A stretch of DNA of 24,331 nt from DASUHT01 sp051955775 (GTDB taxonomy: Bacteria; Actinomycetota; Thermoleophilia; Gaiellales; JAICJC01). Shown here piece after piece: positions 1 to 10,272 of the stretch. Under the pieces are notes generated by a model that saw nothing but the letters and a program-made list of their open reading frames with translations, did not search any database and had not been told where the DNA came from. The stretch spans positions 1-24,331 of the forward strand of contig JBQCGJ010000393.1 of NCBI GenBank assembly GCA_051955775.1, written 5' to 3'. Within the stretch, counting starts at the first letter, position 1. Each line of letters begins with the position of its first letter. The translations under genes and the position numbers were made by a program.

Positions 1-906
1 GAGCACGAATTCTCGCGCAACAGCCAGGGTGTGATCCCCGCCGAGCAGAAGCTGTTCCGGCTGCAGCGCTGGATCGACACGTCGAGCCCGGTCAAGGTGA
101 ACGTCAGGGGCCCCGGAGAGCGGCTCATCCATGGGGTGGGCACGGCCGATCTCCAGCGCTACTCGGGGAGGGCGGTGGCGGTGGCGCGGGACCTCATCAT
201 CACCATCTTCGAGAGCCTGTTCAACCTGGTGCTGGTGGTGGTGATCTCGATCTACATGCTGCTGGACGCGCCGCGCTTATCCCGCTACCTGCGTGAGGTG
301 TTTCCCAGCTCCGACCCGTCGGACGATCTGCTGACCCGCGTCGAACGGGCGCTGCTCGCATACGTCAAGGGCCAGACGCTGGTGTCGCTGGTGATCGGGG
401 TGACGGCCGGGCTGGGCATGGAGCTGCTGGGCCTGCTGGGTATCTTCCCGGAGGGGTCTCACTACGCGCTGGCCTTCGGCGCGTGGACAGCGGTCACCGA
501 GGTCATCCCCTATGTGGGACCGTGGCTGGGCGCGATCCCGCCTCTGATCGTGGCCGGCACCACGTCGCTGACCGCCTTCATCGCCGTCGCCCTGGTGTAC
601 CTGTTCATCCATCAGATTGAGGGTCACATCGTGATTCCCAAGCTGATGGCGGGCGCGGTCAAGGTGCATCCGCTGGTGGTGATCTTCGCATTGCTGGCGG
701 GCGGTGAGCTGTACGGGCTGCCGGGTATCCTGATCACGATGCCGCTGGTCGCGATCGGCCGCGAGGTGGGGGTGTTCCTGCGCGAGCGGATCGGCCTCGA
801 GTCGTGGCGGGACGCCGCCCGCCGCCCGATGGCCATCCCGCTGGAGTCGACCCCTCAGGACGAGGAGTCGCCGCGCGCCGAGCGATCGGGGCCCAACGCG
901 GCCTGA
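1..906 (+). CDS. AI-2E family transporter (PerM-like), 5' end outside window
   Basis: The reading frame is open from base 1, so the gene enters from outside the window; a GTG at 31 is in frame but is probably internal. About 301 residues are visible, whereas AI-2E/PerM proteins usually have about 350, so roughly 50 N-terminal residues may be missing. The visible part holds several hydrophobic segments: one ending in the family-like IYMLLDAPRLSRYLREVFP stretch, a Gly-rich pair around 'TAGLGMELLGLLGIFP' and 'PYVGPWLGAIPPLIVAG', and a last helix rich in Gly, Leu and Ile. The tail is polar and charged. The family is an inner-membrane exporter or antiporter group; the substrate cannot be told here. 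The 3' end overlaps the convergent TPR gene by 52 bases. Family assignment is good, function is not. Confidence 0.85.
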   Translation, partial: EHEFSRNSQGVIPAEQKLFRLQRWIDTSSPVKVNVRGPGERLIHGVGTADLQRYSGRAVAVARDLIITIFESLFNLVLVVVISIYMLLDAPRLSRYLREVFPSSDPSDDLLTRVERALLAYVKGQTLVSLVIGVTAGLGMELLGLLGIFPEGSHYALAFGAWTAVTEVIPYVGPWLGAIPPLIVAGTTSLTAFIAVALVYLFIHQIEGHIVIPKLMAGAVKVHPLVVIFALLAGGELYGLPGILITMPLVAIGREVGVFLRERIGLESWRDAARRPMAIPLESTPQDEESPRAERSGPNAA

Positions 907-1958
907 TTCGCGGGCGCCAGGTCAGCCGCCTGCTCGAACGCCTCCAGCGCGGCCTCTGTGCGGCCCCGCCGGCGCAGGAACTTGCCGTACAGCCGGTAGG
1001 CGCGCGCGCGCTCGTATGGCCACCCGTTCTGGCGCCGGAACAGCCGGATGGCCGCGGAGTAGGTGGCATCGGCCCGGTCGTCCTCGCCGAGCTCCTCGTA
1101 GGCCCGCGCCAGCACCAGGTTGGCCTGCCCCAGCTCGCCGGGCACCGCCCCGGACGACAGCAGCTCGATGGCGTCGCGGGCGATCTCGGCCGCCGACGCC
1201 GAATCGCCGAGCTGCAGGGCCAGCAGGGCCTCGTCGACCTTCAGGTAGCCGTCGTCGATCGTGCTCATGCGCTCGCCGTACAGCCTCCGCGCCTGTTCCA
1301 GATGGGTGGCCGCCTCGCCCGTCCGCCCTTCTGTCAGCAGCAGGTTGGCCAGCTGCAGATGACAGTTGCCCTCGTACCATTCCTCGCCGGTCTGGTGGCG
1401 CAGGTCCAGCGCCCGGCGCGCATACTCGAGCGCCAGCTCGTGCTGGCCCGTCGAGTTGTGCAGACGCGCCATCGCGTAATACACGGTGGCCCGCATGGAG
1501 AGGTCGATGTCCTCCCCGCCCTCCCGGATCACTCCGGCCAGCAGCGTCGCCGCGGCGGGGTATTCGCCGGCATCGGCGTGCGCGTAGCTCAGCGTGATCG
1601 CATACCGCGCCTGCCAGCGCACGTCCTCGGGGTGGGTCTCGCGAACCCGCTCCAGGCACGATTCGAGCAGCCCCACGGCGCCTCCGGCGTCACCGGCGCC
1701 GGAGCGCAGGCGGGCGAGCTCGAAGTACAGATCGTGCCGTTCGACGGGATCCGGCCAGCCGGCTGCCTCGACCGCCTCCCCCATCAGCTCCATTGCCTCC
1801 TCCTCGCGACCGCGACGGGATGCGACCACGCCCAGGCCCTCCAGTGCAATGGAGGCCCCGGCGTCGTCCCCGGCGCTGCGCGCCCGTCGCAGCTCGCCTC
1901 GCAGCAGCTCGTCCGCCTCGTCGTAGCGCTCGAGCCCGATCAGGAGTTCGGCGTCCAT
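855..1958 (-). CDS. TPR-only paralogue of the upstream HTH-TPR regulator
   Basis: This 367-residue protein consists of repeated helix pairs typical of tetratricopeptide repeats, for example 'YDEADELLRGELRRA', 'GEYPAAATLLAGVIREG' and a C-terminal 'GRTEAALEAFEQAADLAP'. It aligns along its whole length with residues from about 91 to the end of the upstream gene (2019-3386); near-identical blocks include 'EAALEAFE-AAD-AP' and 'YR-YGKFL-R-GR'. Its first methionine corresponds to the first residue after the paralogue's HTH and linker, so it lacks a DNA-binding domain. The start at 1958 is supported by TAGAGT (1966-1971) seven bases upstream, which would give a leaderless mRNA. It is separated by 60 bases from the paralogue and lies in the same frame after that gene's TAG stop. 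Role unknown; it may modulate or dimerise with the HTH protein. Confidence 0.85.
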   Translation of the reverse strand: MDAELLIGLERYDEADELLRGELRRARSAGDDAGASIALEGLGVVASRRGREEEAMELMGEAVEAAGWPDPVERHDLYFELARLRSGAGDAGGAVGLLESCLERVRETHPEDVRWQARYAITLSYAHADAGEYPAAATLLAGVIREGGEDIDLSMRATVYYAMARLHNSTGQHELALEYARRALDLRHQTGEEWYEGNCHLQLANLLLTEGRTGEAATHLEQARRLYGERMSTIDDGYLKVDEALLALQLGDSASAAEIARDAIELLSSGAVPGELGQANLVLARAYEELGEDDRADATYSAAIRLFRRQNGWPYERARAYRLYGKFLRRRGRTEAALEAFEQAADLAPANQAALGPDRSARGDSSS

Positions 1959-1965
1959 CGTCCCG

Positions 1966-1971
1966 ACTCTA
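1966..1971 (-). promoter_or_regulatory. Candidate -10 box of the TPR-only gene
   Basis: Read on the minus strand, TAGAGT is followed by seven bases and then the ATG at 1958. This fits the TANNNT-plus-short-gap layout of actinobacterial leaderless transcripts. No convincing -35 was found at a 17-base spacing. Confidence 0.45.
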
Positions 1972-2018
1972 CCGTCAGCCGCCGGACGCCAATTGTCCCT
2001 AGGTGGTATCCACCATCG

Positions 2019-3386
2019 CTATTCCGCCACGACGTGGCGATCGGCCAGCGGCGCCATCGGGCCGAGGCTGACGGGGGCCATGTCAGCCGCCAGCTCGAAC
2101 GCCTCCAGCGCTGCTTCTGCGCGGCCCAGCCGCTTGAGGAACTTCCCGTAGAACCGATACGCGCGCCCCAGCGCCCGCCGGTCTCCGCCCTCGGTGAATG
2201 CGGCGATCGCCTCGCCGTACGACCGCTCGGAGCGTTCGATCTCGCCCAGCGAGTCCTGCACGCGCGCGAGCACGAGATGGGCGTCGCCGACCCGGGCTGG
2301 GTTCGACGCCCGGGCCAGGATGTCGACCGCCCGCTGAGCGTGCGCAGCCGCGCGCTGGTCGTCGCCTTCCAGGAGTGCCAATCGCGCCTCCTCGACCGCC
2401 AGCACGCCGGCCTCGTCACTGTTCGGGTCGGGCCCCGTGAGCGAGCGCGCCGCATCCAGATGCGGCGCCGCCTGGTCGGCGTCGTTCGTGTCCAGCAGCG
2501 ACTGGGCGTACGACAGGTGGGCGTCGCGCAACGCGCGATTGTCGTCCTCGAGGTCGTACATGGCGAGCGCCCGGTCGGTGTGCCGGATGGCCTGCTCGAT
2601 GCGGCCCTCTGCGGCGTGATGCCGGGCGAGTGCGAAGGCGGCCGACGCCCGGCTGGCCAGATCCACGTGGCCGGCCCCGTCGCGCAGCGCGTCGGCGAGC
2701 ACGGCGGCGGCCCGGGCGTGGTCGCCGGCCTCCGCGTAGGCGCTGCTGAGCCACAGCGAATACCGCACGGCCTTGGCCGGATCGGGCGTGGCCTGGCGGC
2801 GCAGCCGGGTCAGGCAACTCTCGGTCAGCGCCATCGCACGGGACGCGTCGCCAGTGCGGCGATACGTCTCGACGAGGCCGGCGTACAGATCGATGCGCTC
2901 GCCTGGGTCGGCGTCATGGGTGCTCTCCAGCGCCTCGTGCAGCAGCGTGGACGCCTCGTCCACCTGGTCGCGCCGCAGGGCCACCAGGCCGAGTCCCTCG
3001 TATGCCTCGCTGACGCGCTCGGCGTCGGCGCTCACCTGCGCCTCGCGCAGCACGCCGCGCAGCAGGTCCTCGGCGTCGTCGAATCGTCCCTCGCGGATCA
3101 GCATCGCCGATTCCAGCGCCTCCAGCGACCGCGAGCGCTGCTCGGTCGACGTCTCGCCGGTCAACTCCTCGGGGCTGACCTCGAGCCGGCGCGCGATCTC
3201 GTACAGCACGCGCGGGCTGGGGCGGCGATCGCCTGCCTCGATCCTGGCCAGGTAGCTGTAGGAACACCCGTCGAACGACAGGTCGCGCTGCGTCATCGCG
3301 CGCTTTCGGCGGTAGTGCCGGATCCGCGCGCCCAGCTTCCTCAGCGACTCGTTGGAATACTCGGACCCGCCCTCGAACTCGGTCAT
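2019..3386 (-). CDS. XRE-family HTH regulator with C-terminal TPR domain
   Basis: This 455-residue protein has an XRE/Cro-type helix-turn-helix at about residues 17-75 ('LGARIRHYRRKRAMTQRDL', then 'YLARIEAGDRRPSPRVLYEI' and 'LEVSPEELTG'), followed by TPR-like helical repeats to the end. The architecture is like RRNPP-type regulators, where TPRs sense a ligand or peptide and control the HTH; whether this protein senses a peptide is not shown. ATG at 3386 is preceded by a G-rich stretch (minus strand ccggggg) that could be a weak ribosome site. A promoter and a 15-base inverted repeat lie in its leader, suggesting autoregulation. It is divergent from hemB, so control of hemB is possible but unproven. 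A TPR-only copy follows 60 bases downstream. Confidence 0.88.
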   Translation of the reverse strand: MTEFEGGSEYSNESLRKLGARIRHYRRKRAMTQRDLSFDGCSYSYLARIEAGDRRPSPRVLYEIARRLEVSPEELTGETSTEQRSRSLEALESAMLIREGRFDDAEDLLRGVLREAQVSADAERVSEAYEGLGLVALRRDQVDEASTLLHEALESTHDADPGERIDLYAGLVETYRRTGDASRAMALTESCLTRLRRQATPDPAKAVRYSLWLSSAYAEAGDHARAAAVLADALRDGAGHVDLASRASAAFALARHHAAEGRIEQAIRHTDRALAMYDLEDDNRALRDAHLSYAQSLLDTNDADQAAPHLDAARSLTGPDPNSDEAGVLAVEEARLALLEGDDQRAAAHAQRAVDILARASNPARVGDAHLVLARVQDSLGEIERSERSYGEAIAAFTEGGDRRALGRAYRFYGKFLKRLGRAEAALEAFELAADMAPVSLGPMAPLADRHVVAE

Positions 3387-3402
3387 GCTGCCCCCGGAGA
3401 AA

Positions 3403-3417
3403 GTCGGTCAAACCGAC
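3403..3417. promoter_or_regulatory. Inverted repeat in leader of HTH-TPR gene, candidate operator
   Basis: The sequence GTCGGT-caa-ACCGAC is a perfect 6+3+6 inverted repeat. It lies between the predicted transcription start of the minus-strand HTH-TPR gene (about 3435) and its ATG at 3386, and about 75 bases upstream of the hemB -10 box. It could be an operator for the XRE protein or a small hairpin in the leader. Confidence 0.45.
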
Positions 3418-3441
3418 GCCCGTGCGCGTCGATTCTTGACA

Positions 3442-3470
3442 AGACTATCGGTCCAGCCCCCCGCTGTAAA
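3442..3470 (-). promoter_or_regulatory. Promoter of the HTH-TPR gene
   Basis: On the minus strand TTTACA (plus coordinates 3465-3470) is separated by exactly 17 bases from TAGTCT (3442-3447). This is a good match to housekeeping sigma consensus spacing. It predicts a start near 3435 and a leader of nearly 50 bases. Confidence 0.6.
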
Positions 3471-3490
3471 GTCGCCGCTGCGGTCGCTAT

Positions 3491-3496
3491 TACACT
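3491..3496 (+). promoter_or_regulatory. Candidate -10 box of hemB (leaderless)
   Basis: TACACT is followed by six bases and the hemB ATG at 3503, and no purine-rich ribosome site precedes that ATG. Transcription would begin at or next to the start codon. No clear -35 sits 17 bases upstream; a TTGACA at 3436-3441 is too far away. Confidence 0.5.
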
Positions 3497-3502
3497 GCCC
3501 AT

Positions 3503-4458
3503 ATGGCTTTTCCGACCACCCGCATGCGCCGGCTGCGGCGCACCGGGGGGCTCCGCCGGATGGTGCGCGAGCACCGCGTGCACCCGTCGGACCTGATCCA
3601 GCCGCTGTTCGTGCACACCGCGTCCCACAGTGAGCCCATCGAATCGATGCCCGGGCAGCACCATCTGTCCTATGAGGCCGCTGCTGATAAGGCCGTCGAG
3701 CTGCAGACAGCCGGCGTGCCGGCGGTCCTGCTGTTCGGTATCCCCGGCTCCAAGGACGACGCAGCCAGCACGGCGTATGACGAGGACGGAGTGGTGCAGA
3801 CGGCGATCCGCGCGATCCGCCGGGCGGCTCCCGAGATGACGGTGATCACGGACGTGTGCCTGTGCCAGTACACGTCGCATGGGCACTGCGGCGTTCTGCG
3901 CGGCGGCGAGGTTGACAATGACCTCACTCTCGAGCTCCTGGCCGAGACGGCGGTGTCACACGCTGCCGCGGGCGCCGACATCGTCGCTCCGTCCGACATG
4001 ATGGACGGCCGGGTGGCTGCGATCCGGGCGGCGCTCGACAGCGAGGGGCACCCGTCCACCTCGATTCTGGCCTACAGCGCGAAGTTCGCCTCGGCCTTCT
4101 ACGGGCCGTTCCGCGACGCCGCGCACTCGGCGCCCTCGGAAGGCGACCGGCGCGGCTACCAGATGGACCCCGCGAACGGGCGGGAGGCCGTGCGCGAGGT
4201 GCTGCTCGACCTCGACGAGGGCGCGGACATGGTGATGGTGAAGCCGGCCCTGCCCTACCTCGACGTCGTGCGCGCGGTGCGCGAGGCCACTCTGGCCCCG
4301 CTCGCGGCCTACCAGGTGAGCGGCGAGTACGCCATGATCACCGGCGCTGCGGCCCGGGGCTGGATGGACGAGCGGGCGGCGGTGCTGGAGTCGCTGGCTG
4401 CGATCAAGCGGGCCGGGGCCGACATGATCGTCACCTACTGGGCCGGAGAGGCCGCGGG

Positions 4459-4468
<10 letters not shown>
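3503..4468 (+). CDS. hemB: Delta-aminolevulinic acid dehydratase (porphobilinogen synthase)
   Basis: This cytoplasmic enzyme condenses two 5-aminolevulinate molecules to porphobilinogen, the second committed step of tetrapyrrole synthesis. The protein has 321 residues, normal for the family. The two Schiff-base lysines are recognisable as Lys194 in 'YSAKFASAFYGPFRD' and Lys247 in 'MVMVKPALPYLD'. The metal site around residues 117-130 reads DVCLCQYTSHGHCG, with Cys119, Cys121 and Cys129, which is the zinc-binding form; magnesium-type enzymes carry Asp/Ala there. The start at 3503 is set by the -10 box six bases upstream and by the family-like N terminus. hemL starts inside its last codons, with a 10-base overlap, so the two are co-translated. 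Confidence 0.96.
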
Positions 4469-5723
<1,255 letters not shown>

Positions 5724-5727
<4 letters not shown>

Positions 5728-6116
5728 GCATCCTCCGCGAGGTGGCGCGGCGAGCCGCCGCCGACTCACCCCTGTGGCGCGCCTCCCTGGTGCGGGACGA
5801 CGCGCCGGCCCAGTTCGAGGGCCGCTGCCCGTCCTCGCACCTGCTGGGCGTCGAGATGATCTACGAGGGCTATCTGCTGCACCGCGGCCGCTCACGGCTG
5901 TTCTCGCACGACGATCCGGATCTCGCGCTCCTCACCGGCGACTATCTGTACGCCGCCGGCCTGACCGAGATCTGCACCACGGGCGACCTCGACGCCGTGC
6001 GCGACCTGGCCGAGCTGATATCCGCCTGCGCCTGCAGCCAGGCTGAGGGGACCGACGACGCGCCGGAGCTGTGGGAGCGGACGGTGGCCGGCCTCGCCGC
6101 CTCCCGTCCTGCCTGA
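5724..6116 (+). CDS. Small protein resembling a catalytically dead isoprenyl diphosphate synthase fragment
   Basis: This 130-residue protein begins at a GTG that overlaps the hemL TGA (GTGA), so it is translationally coupled to hemL. I do not recognise a named family. Residues 43-53 (VEMIYEGYLLH) and 72-108 (GDYLYAAGL...) line up with the polyprenyl synthase encoded at 15277-16242 (VELVHMATLVH, then GDYLFARAF) with a ten-residue gap. At the position of the essential DDxxD motif it has Arg-Gly-Arg-Ser-Arg (54-58), and the second Asp-rich motif is absent because the protein ends early. It is therefore unlikely to make prenyl diphosphates. It could be a regulatory subunit, a helical scaffold or a remnant. 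The relationship is by eye and should be treated as a hypothesis. Confidence 0.75.
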
Positions 6117-6130
6117 CACGCCGGGGCCGG

Positions 6131-6661
6131 TCAGCCCGCGCGCCGTGCCAGTCGCACGGCCAGGCCGACGGCGAACACCGCTGCGACCGCGCCGGCGGCG
6201 GTCAGCACCAGGCCCCCGATCCGCCCGGCCGAGGACGGCGCCAGCGCGACCCAGCCAACGGCGGCGGCGGCCAGGGCCTGCGCCGACACGAACAGCACGC
6301 GGCGGGCCAGCCATCCGGGGTCGGTGTCGGCGCGCTCCCGAAGCTCCGCCGGCCACTGGCACAGCTCCCATGCCAGCACCAGTGCGGCGGCCTCCAGCGG
6401 GGCAGCTGGGTCGGCCCCGTCGTGGAAGCCCAGGCCGGCGACATAGCACACCGCGATCGCCACCACGCCCCACCCGGCCGGACGGCCCAAGCCGGCCGCG
6501 GCTGATCCTGTCAGCAGGATCCACGCGACGATCGCAGCCGCGGTCACCTCGGGCCGCTCGGTGGGCCCGGCCAGCGCTGCGGCGTGCGCGCAGGCGATGC
6601 CCGCGGCCAGCCCTGCGGCGACCGCGGCCGGGGGTGCTAGCGGCGTGCGAACCGCGCCCAC
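6131..6661 (-). CDS. Small hydrophobic membrane protein ending the MoxR-DUF58 operon
   Basis: This protein of about 176 residues is dominated by Ala/Gly/Val/Leu-rich hydrophobic stretches, probably four to six transmembrane helices. A polar loop with 'ELCQWPAELRERADTDPGWLARR' lies near the middle and a basic end (RLARRAG) closes it. The GTG start at 6661 overlaps the end of the DUF58 gene by 25 bases; no better start was seen nearby. It ends 14 bases from the convergent hemL-linked gene. I recognise no family. Position suggests a membrane partner of the MoxR/DUF58 system. Confidence 0.7.
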   Translation of the reverse strand: MGAVRTPLAPPAAVAAGLAAGIACAHAAALAGPTERPEVTAAAIVAWILLTGSAAAGLGRPAGWGVVAIAVCYVAGLGFHDGADPAAPLEAAALVLAWELCQWPAELRERADTDPGWLARRVLFVSAQALAAAAVGWVALAPSSAGRIGGLVLTAAGAVAAVFAVGLAVRLARRAG

Positions 6662-7907
6662 CGGCGAGCCTCCGCGAGTCCGACCAGGGCCGTGTCCAGC
6701 GGCATGTCCCGGCGCCACTCCACCACCTGCACCCCAAGCGATGCGAATCCCGCTCGCACCCGCTGGCGGCGCATCTGCCACAGCCGCCGGGCGAGCTCCT
6801 CGGAGCGGCCGCGCGGTTGCGGCAGGAACGGTGTGGGCGAGATCTCGACCACCGCCAGGTCGAAGCCGCGGGCCCGCAGGTTGGCCATGGCCGCGAGCGT
6901 CCGCTCGTCCACCAGCGGGCTCAGAGCCAGCACCAGCGCACCGGCCGGCAGCGTGCGGGCGGGGATCACCTCGACCCCTCGCCAGGCGGCGCTGGCCACG
7001 ATCCGGGTGTCGATCAGGGAGTCGAGGATGCGGTACGACTGCACCGCACCCGCGCCGGGAAGCACCCATCGCAGCACGCCCCCGAACCCGACCACGCCCA
7101 CCCGGTCGCGATGCTCGAGGTACACGTGCGCCAGCGCGGTGGCGGCCCGCACGGCCTGGTCGACGGGTCCCGCGCTCCATCCGCCGTCGTCGCCGAAGGA
7201 GTCCACGAACAGCACCACGTCGGCGTTCCGCTCGGGGTGGTGCTCGTTGACGTACGGGCGGCCGCTGCGGGCGGTCAGCCGCCAGTTCACGCGCCGCACA
7301 CGATCGCCCTGCGTGAACGGGCGGATGTCGGCGTACTCGATCCCCTCGCCCTTGATGCGGGCCACGTCGCCGCCCACCGAGAGCTGTGGTGAGCGCGGCG
7401 TCGTCCTGGTGGCCGCGGGGTCGACGCTGGGGTACACCCGCAGCGGGACGCGATCGGGCACCGCCAGCCGGTGGGTGTACAGCCCGAACTGGTCGCGGGC
7501 CGTGGCCAGCTCCACGCCGAGTGCGTATCCGCCCCAGTGGTCGCAGCGGTAGCGCTGGCGCAGGGTGACGGCACGGCCCGGCGCGAGACCCAGCCGGCGC
7601 ACAGGCCGCGCGTCCACCGGCCGCATCCCGGGCGGCGCCACCATGGCCACCTCGAGCGAGGGCAGGCCGCTCGCCGACACCAGGTCGAGCTCCATCTCGA
7701 GCTCGTCTCCCTCGACCGCGCGAAGCCGCGACAGCCGCACCGCCGTGGTCAGCGCCGGGGTCCGCAGACGTGCGCTGCCTGCGACCAGCAGCATGCCCAG
7801 CGGCGCTGCGACCGCAACCAGCTCGGACCGGCGCATCGCCAGCCCGGCAAGCAGCAGGATCGCGCACGCCGCCGCGCCCGAGCGCAGTCGCGGCGACGGC
7901 TCGCCGT

Positions 7908-7911
<4 letters not shown>
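6637..7911 (-). CDS. DUF58 domain protein
   Basis: A 424-residue protein with two hydrophobic segments at the N terminus (about residues 11-46), an extracytoplasmic-type beta-rich middle and a DUF58 core. The core is seen as 'GIEYADIRPFTQGDRVRRVNW' (190-210) followed by 'TARSGRPYVNE', and then a von Willebrand-like strand 'DVVLFVDSFGD' (from 231). In that strand the usual DxSxS metal site is only partly kept (Asp237-Ser-Phe-Gly-Asp). DUF58 proteins are nearly always paired with MoxR ATPases and are thought to act in assembly or activation of surface or enzyme complexes. The GTG start at 7911 overlaps the moxR stop in a GTGA junction. Confidence 0.88.
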
Positions 7912-8866
<955 letters not shown>

Positions 8867-8870
<4 letters not shown>

Positions 8871-9289
8871 CGCGTCCCCAGCCGCTCCAGCTCAGCGATC
8901 ACCGACTCCAGCGCGGCCATGCTGGGCCCCCGCGCGTGGCGATCGCCGGGCGGCTCCCGGTCGGGCCGGATCAGCTCCCAGGTGGCCGGCGAAACGGCCG
9001 AGCGGGCGGCGGCGACGTCCCGCTCGAGATCGATCGAGCGGCCGGACGCCAGCTGGTGGGCGGCCACCTCGCGCAGCACGGGGCTGAGCCGGTGATGCGC
9101 CTCACCTGCGCTGGAAGAGGCCAGGCGAAGCAGCCGCTCGCAGGCCTTCAGGTCGGCCGGCGCGAGCGATCCCGGTTGCGGCTTCGGGCGGCGCAGGCGC
9201 CTGCCGCCGGCCGCCCGCGGCATCCACCGTACGACCTCCGCGGTGGCCACCGCGCCCACGGCCAGGGTTGCTGCCTCCGCGACCGTCAC
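8867..9289 (-). CDS. Small membrane-anchored protein in MoxR operon
   Basis: A 140-residue protein between the DUF4129 and MoxR genes, in the same frame chain with 4-base overlaps at both ends (GTGA with the gene before, ATGA with MoxR). Residues 3-22 form one hydrophobic helix (AEAATLAVGAVATAEVV), followed by a basic stretch (RLRRPKP) and a charged helical region. This suggests one membrane anchor with a cytosolic domain. I recognise no family. The GTG start is the only one fitting the coupled junction. Conservation of the position in related operons would support a role with MoxR. Confidence 0.75.
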
Positions 9290-10188
9290 GTTGGCTCCTC
9301 GGTGTCGTCGTCCACCGTGTGCAGCGACTCGATGGCGTCGTCGTGCATCGACCGGTCGACAGGATGGGCGCTGAACTTGGCGCGCTCGTACAGGCGGGTC
9401 AGCCGGCTGGCGGCAGGGCGGGAGCCGGGCAGGTGGCCGCCGATTCGCCCCAGGTACTCGCTCGGCGCCTCGGCGGGGTCGCGTCCGAGATGGCGGTCGG
9501 CCAGGGTGCGCTCCATCTCGGCGTAGGTCGCGACCACCCCGCGTCGTGGGTCGCGGATGCGGCCGAGGCCGTCGTAGTCGATCCCGGCCGGCCCCGCGGC
9601 CGCCTCCTCGACGGGGACCGGAATGGGCCCGGCGACGCGCGTCCGCCGGTAGTGCCGCACGCCGAGCACGGCCGCGACGGCCATCGCCACCCACAGCACG
9701 ACGGCGATCCTGAGGTCGGTGGTGGATGTGCCGCCGTTCCCGCCCGGGTGGCCGAGTGAGTGGCTGGTGCCCGGCGATCCGCCGCTGTTGATCCCCGGCA
9801 GGTGCATCGTCGGGACGTGCACGATGTGGAAGCGCCACAGCAGCTCGAAGCCGATCACGGACGCCAGGAGCACCGCCCAGCGGCGGCGCCGGCGCCACTT
9901 GGCGCTCGGGTCGCGCGCCTCCAGCTCCGCACGCTTTCGCCGTGCCATCGCGGTGCCCAGCAGCCAGGCCGCCACGCCGGCCACCGTCAGCACCGGCACC
10001 AGCGCGATGATCAGCCCTGTCGCTCCGTGCACGGCCGCTGCCGAGAAGGTGCTCCATCCGGGGGGTCGCGACGGTGTGGACGAGCCGGCGTTGGTGGCCA
10101 GCGAAACCAGCAGGAAGGCCGCGCCTGCCGCTCCCACGACGATCGCCGTGCGCGCGCCCGACAGCGGCCTTTGCGGCGGGAGTGCCAT
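9286..10188 (-). CDS. DUF4129 domain membrane protein
   Basis: A 300-residue protein opening the MoxR operon. It has hydrophobic segments at about residues 13-32, 55-79, 104-119 and 159-177, a Gly/Ser-rich extracytoplasmic linker (131-156) and a C-terminal cytosolic domain. In that domain 'YAEMERTLADRHLGRDPAEAPSEYLGRI' (222-249) and 'LTRLYERAKFSAHPV' (263-277) match the pattern of DUF4129, which in many bacteria follows a transglutaminase domain. No transglutaminase-like cysteine domain is present here or in the operon. The ATG at 10188 gives a short basic N terminus before the first helix. A CAAACT hexamer six bases upstream is a weak -10 candidate. Confidence 0.8.
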   Translation of the reverse strand: MALPPQRPLSGARTAIVVGAAGAAFLLVSLATNAGSSTPSRPPGWSTFSAAAVHGATGLIIALVPVLTVAGVAAWLLGTAMARRKRAELEARDPSAKWRRRRRWAVLLASVIGFELLWRFHIVHVPTMHLPGINSGGSPGTSHSLGHPGGNGGTSTTDLRIAVVLWVAMAVAAVLGVRHYRRTRVAGPIPVPVEEAAAGPAGIDYDGLGRIRDPRRGVVATYAEMERTLADRHLGRDPAEAPSEYLGRIGGHLPGSRPAASRLTRLYERAKFSAHPVDRSMHDDAIESLHTVDDDTEEPT

Positions 10189-10259
10189 GCGTGGAGTTTG
10201 ACGCACCCTCGCGGCGAGTGTTAGGAGCAGCTGCGGCCGCTCCGGCGACAGGTCGGCGG

Positions 10260-10265
10260 TAGGGT
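10260..10265 (+). promoter_or_regulatory. Candidate -10 box of ubiD (leaderless)
   Basis: TAGGGT is followed by seven bases and ATG 10273. It favours ATG 10273 over the in-frame GTG at 10264, which would lie inside the hexamer. No clear -35 is seen. The 84-base divergent gap 10189-10272 also holds TTGACG at 10198-10203, without a matched -10. Confidence 0.4.
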
Positions 10266-10272
10266 GGGGTTC

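Noticed and set aside
2002..2014. GGTGG-tat-CCACC inverted repeat between the two TPR genes
   Set aside because: Arms are only five bases and it does not match the repeat at 3403-3417; it could be chance, so it is not listed as an operator.
1958..2019. Stop codon readthrough making one fusion of the two TPR proteins
   Set aside because: The frames are in register across the TAG, but a third of random junctions would be; there is no readthrough context, and the second gene has its own -10 box and ATG.
3436..3441. Perfect TTGACA on the plus strand as -35 box for hemB
   Set aside because: No -10-like hexamer lies 16-19 bases downstream; the likely hemB -10 at 3491 is 49 bases away.
804..3596. 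Very long plus-strand open frame of 930 codons antisense to both TPR genes
   Set aside because: It is the mirror of GC-rich, Ala/Arg/Leu-rich coding on the other strand; its translation is Gln/Arg/Gly/Val-rich with no recognisable domain, while the minus-strand proteins have clear HTH and TPR repeats.
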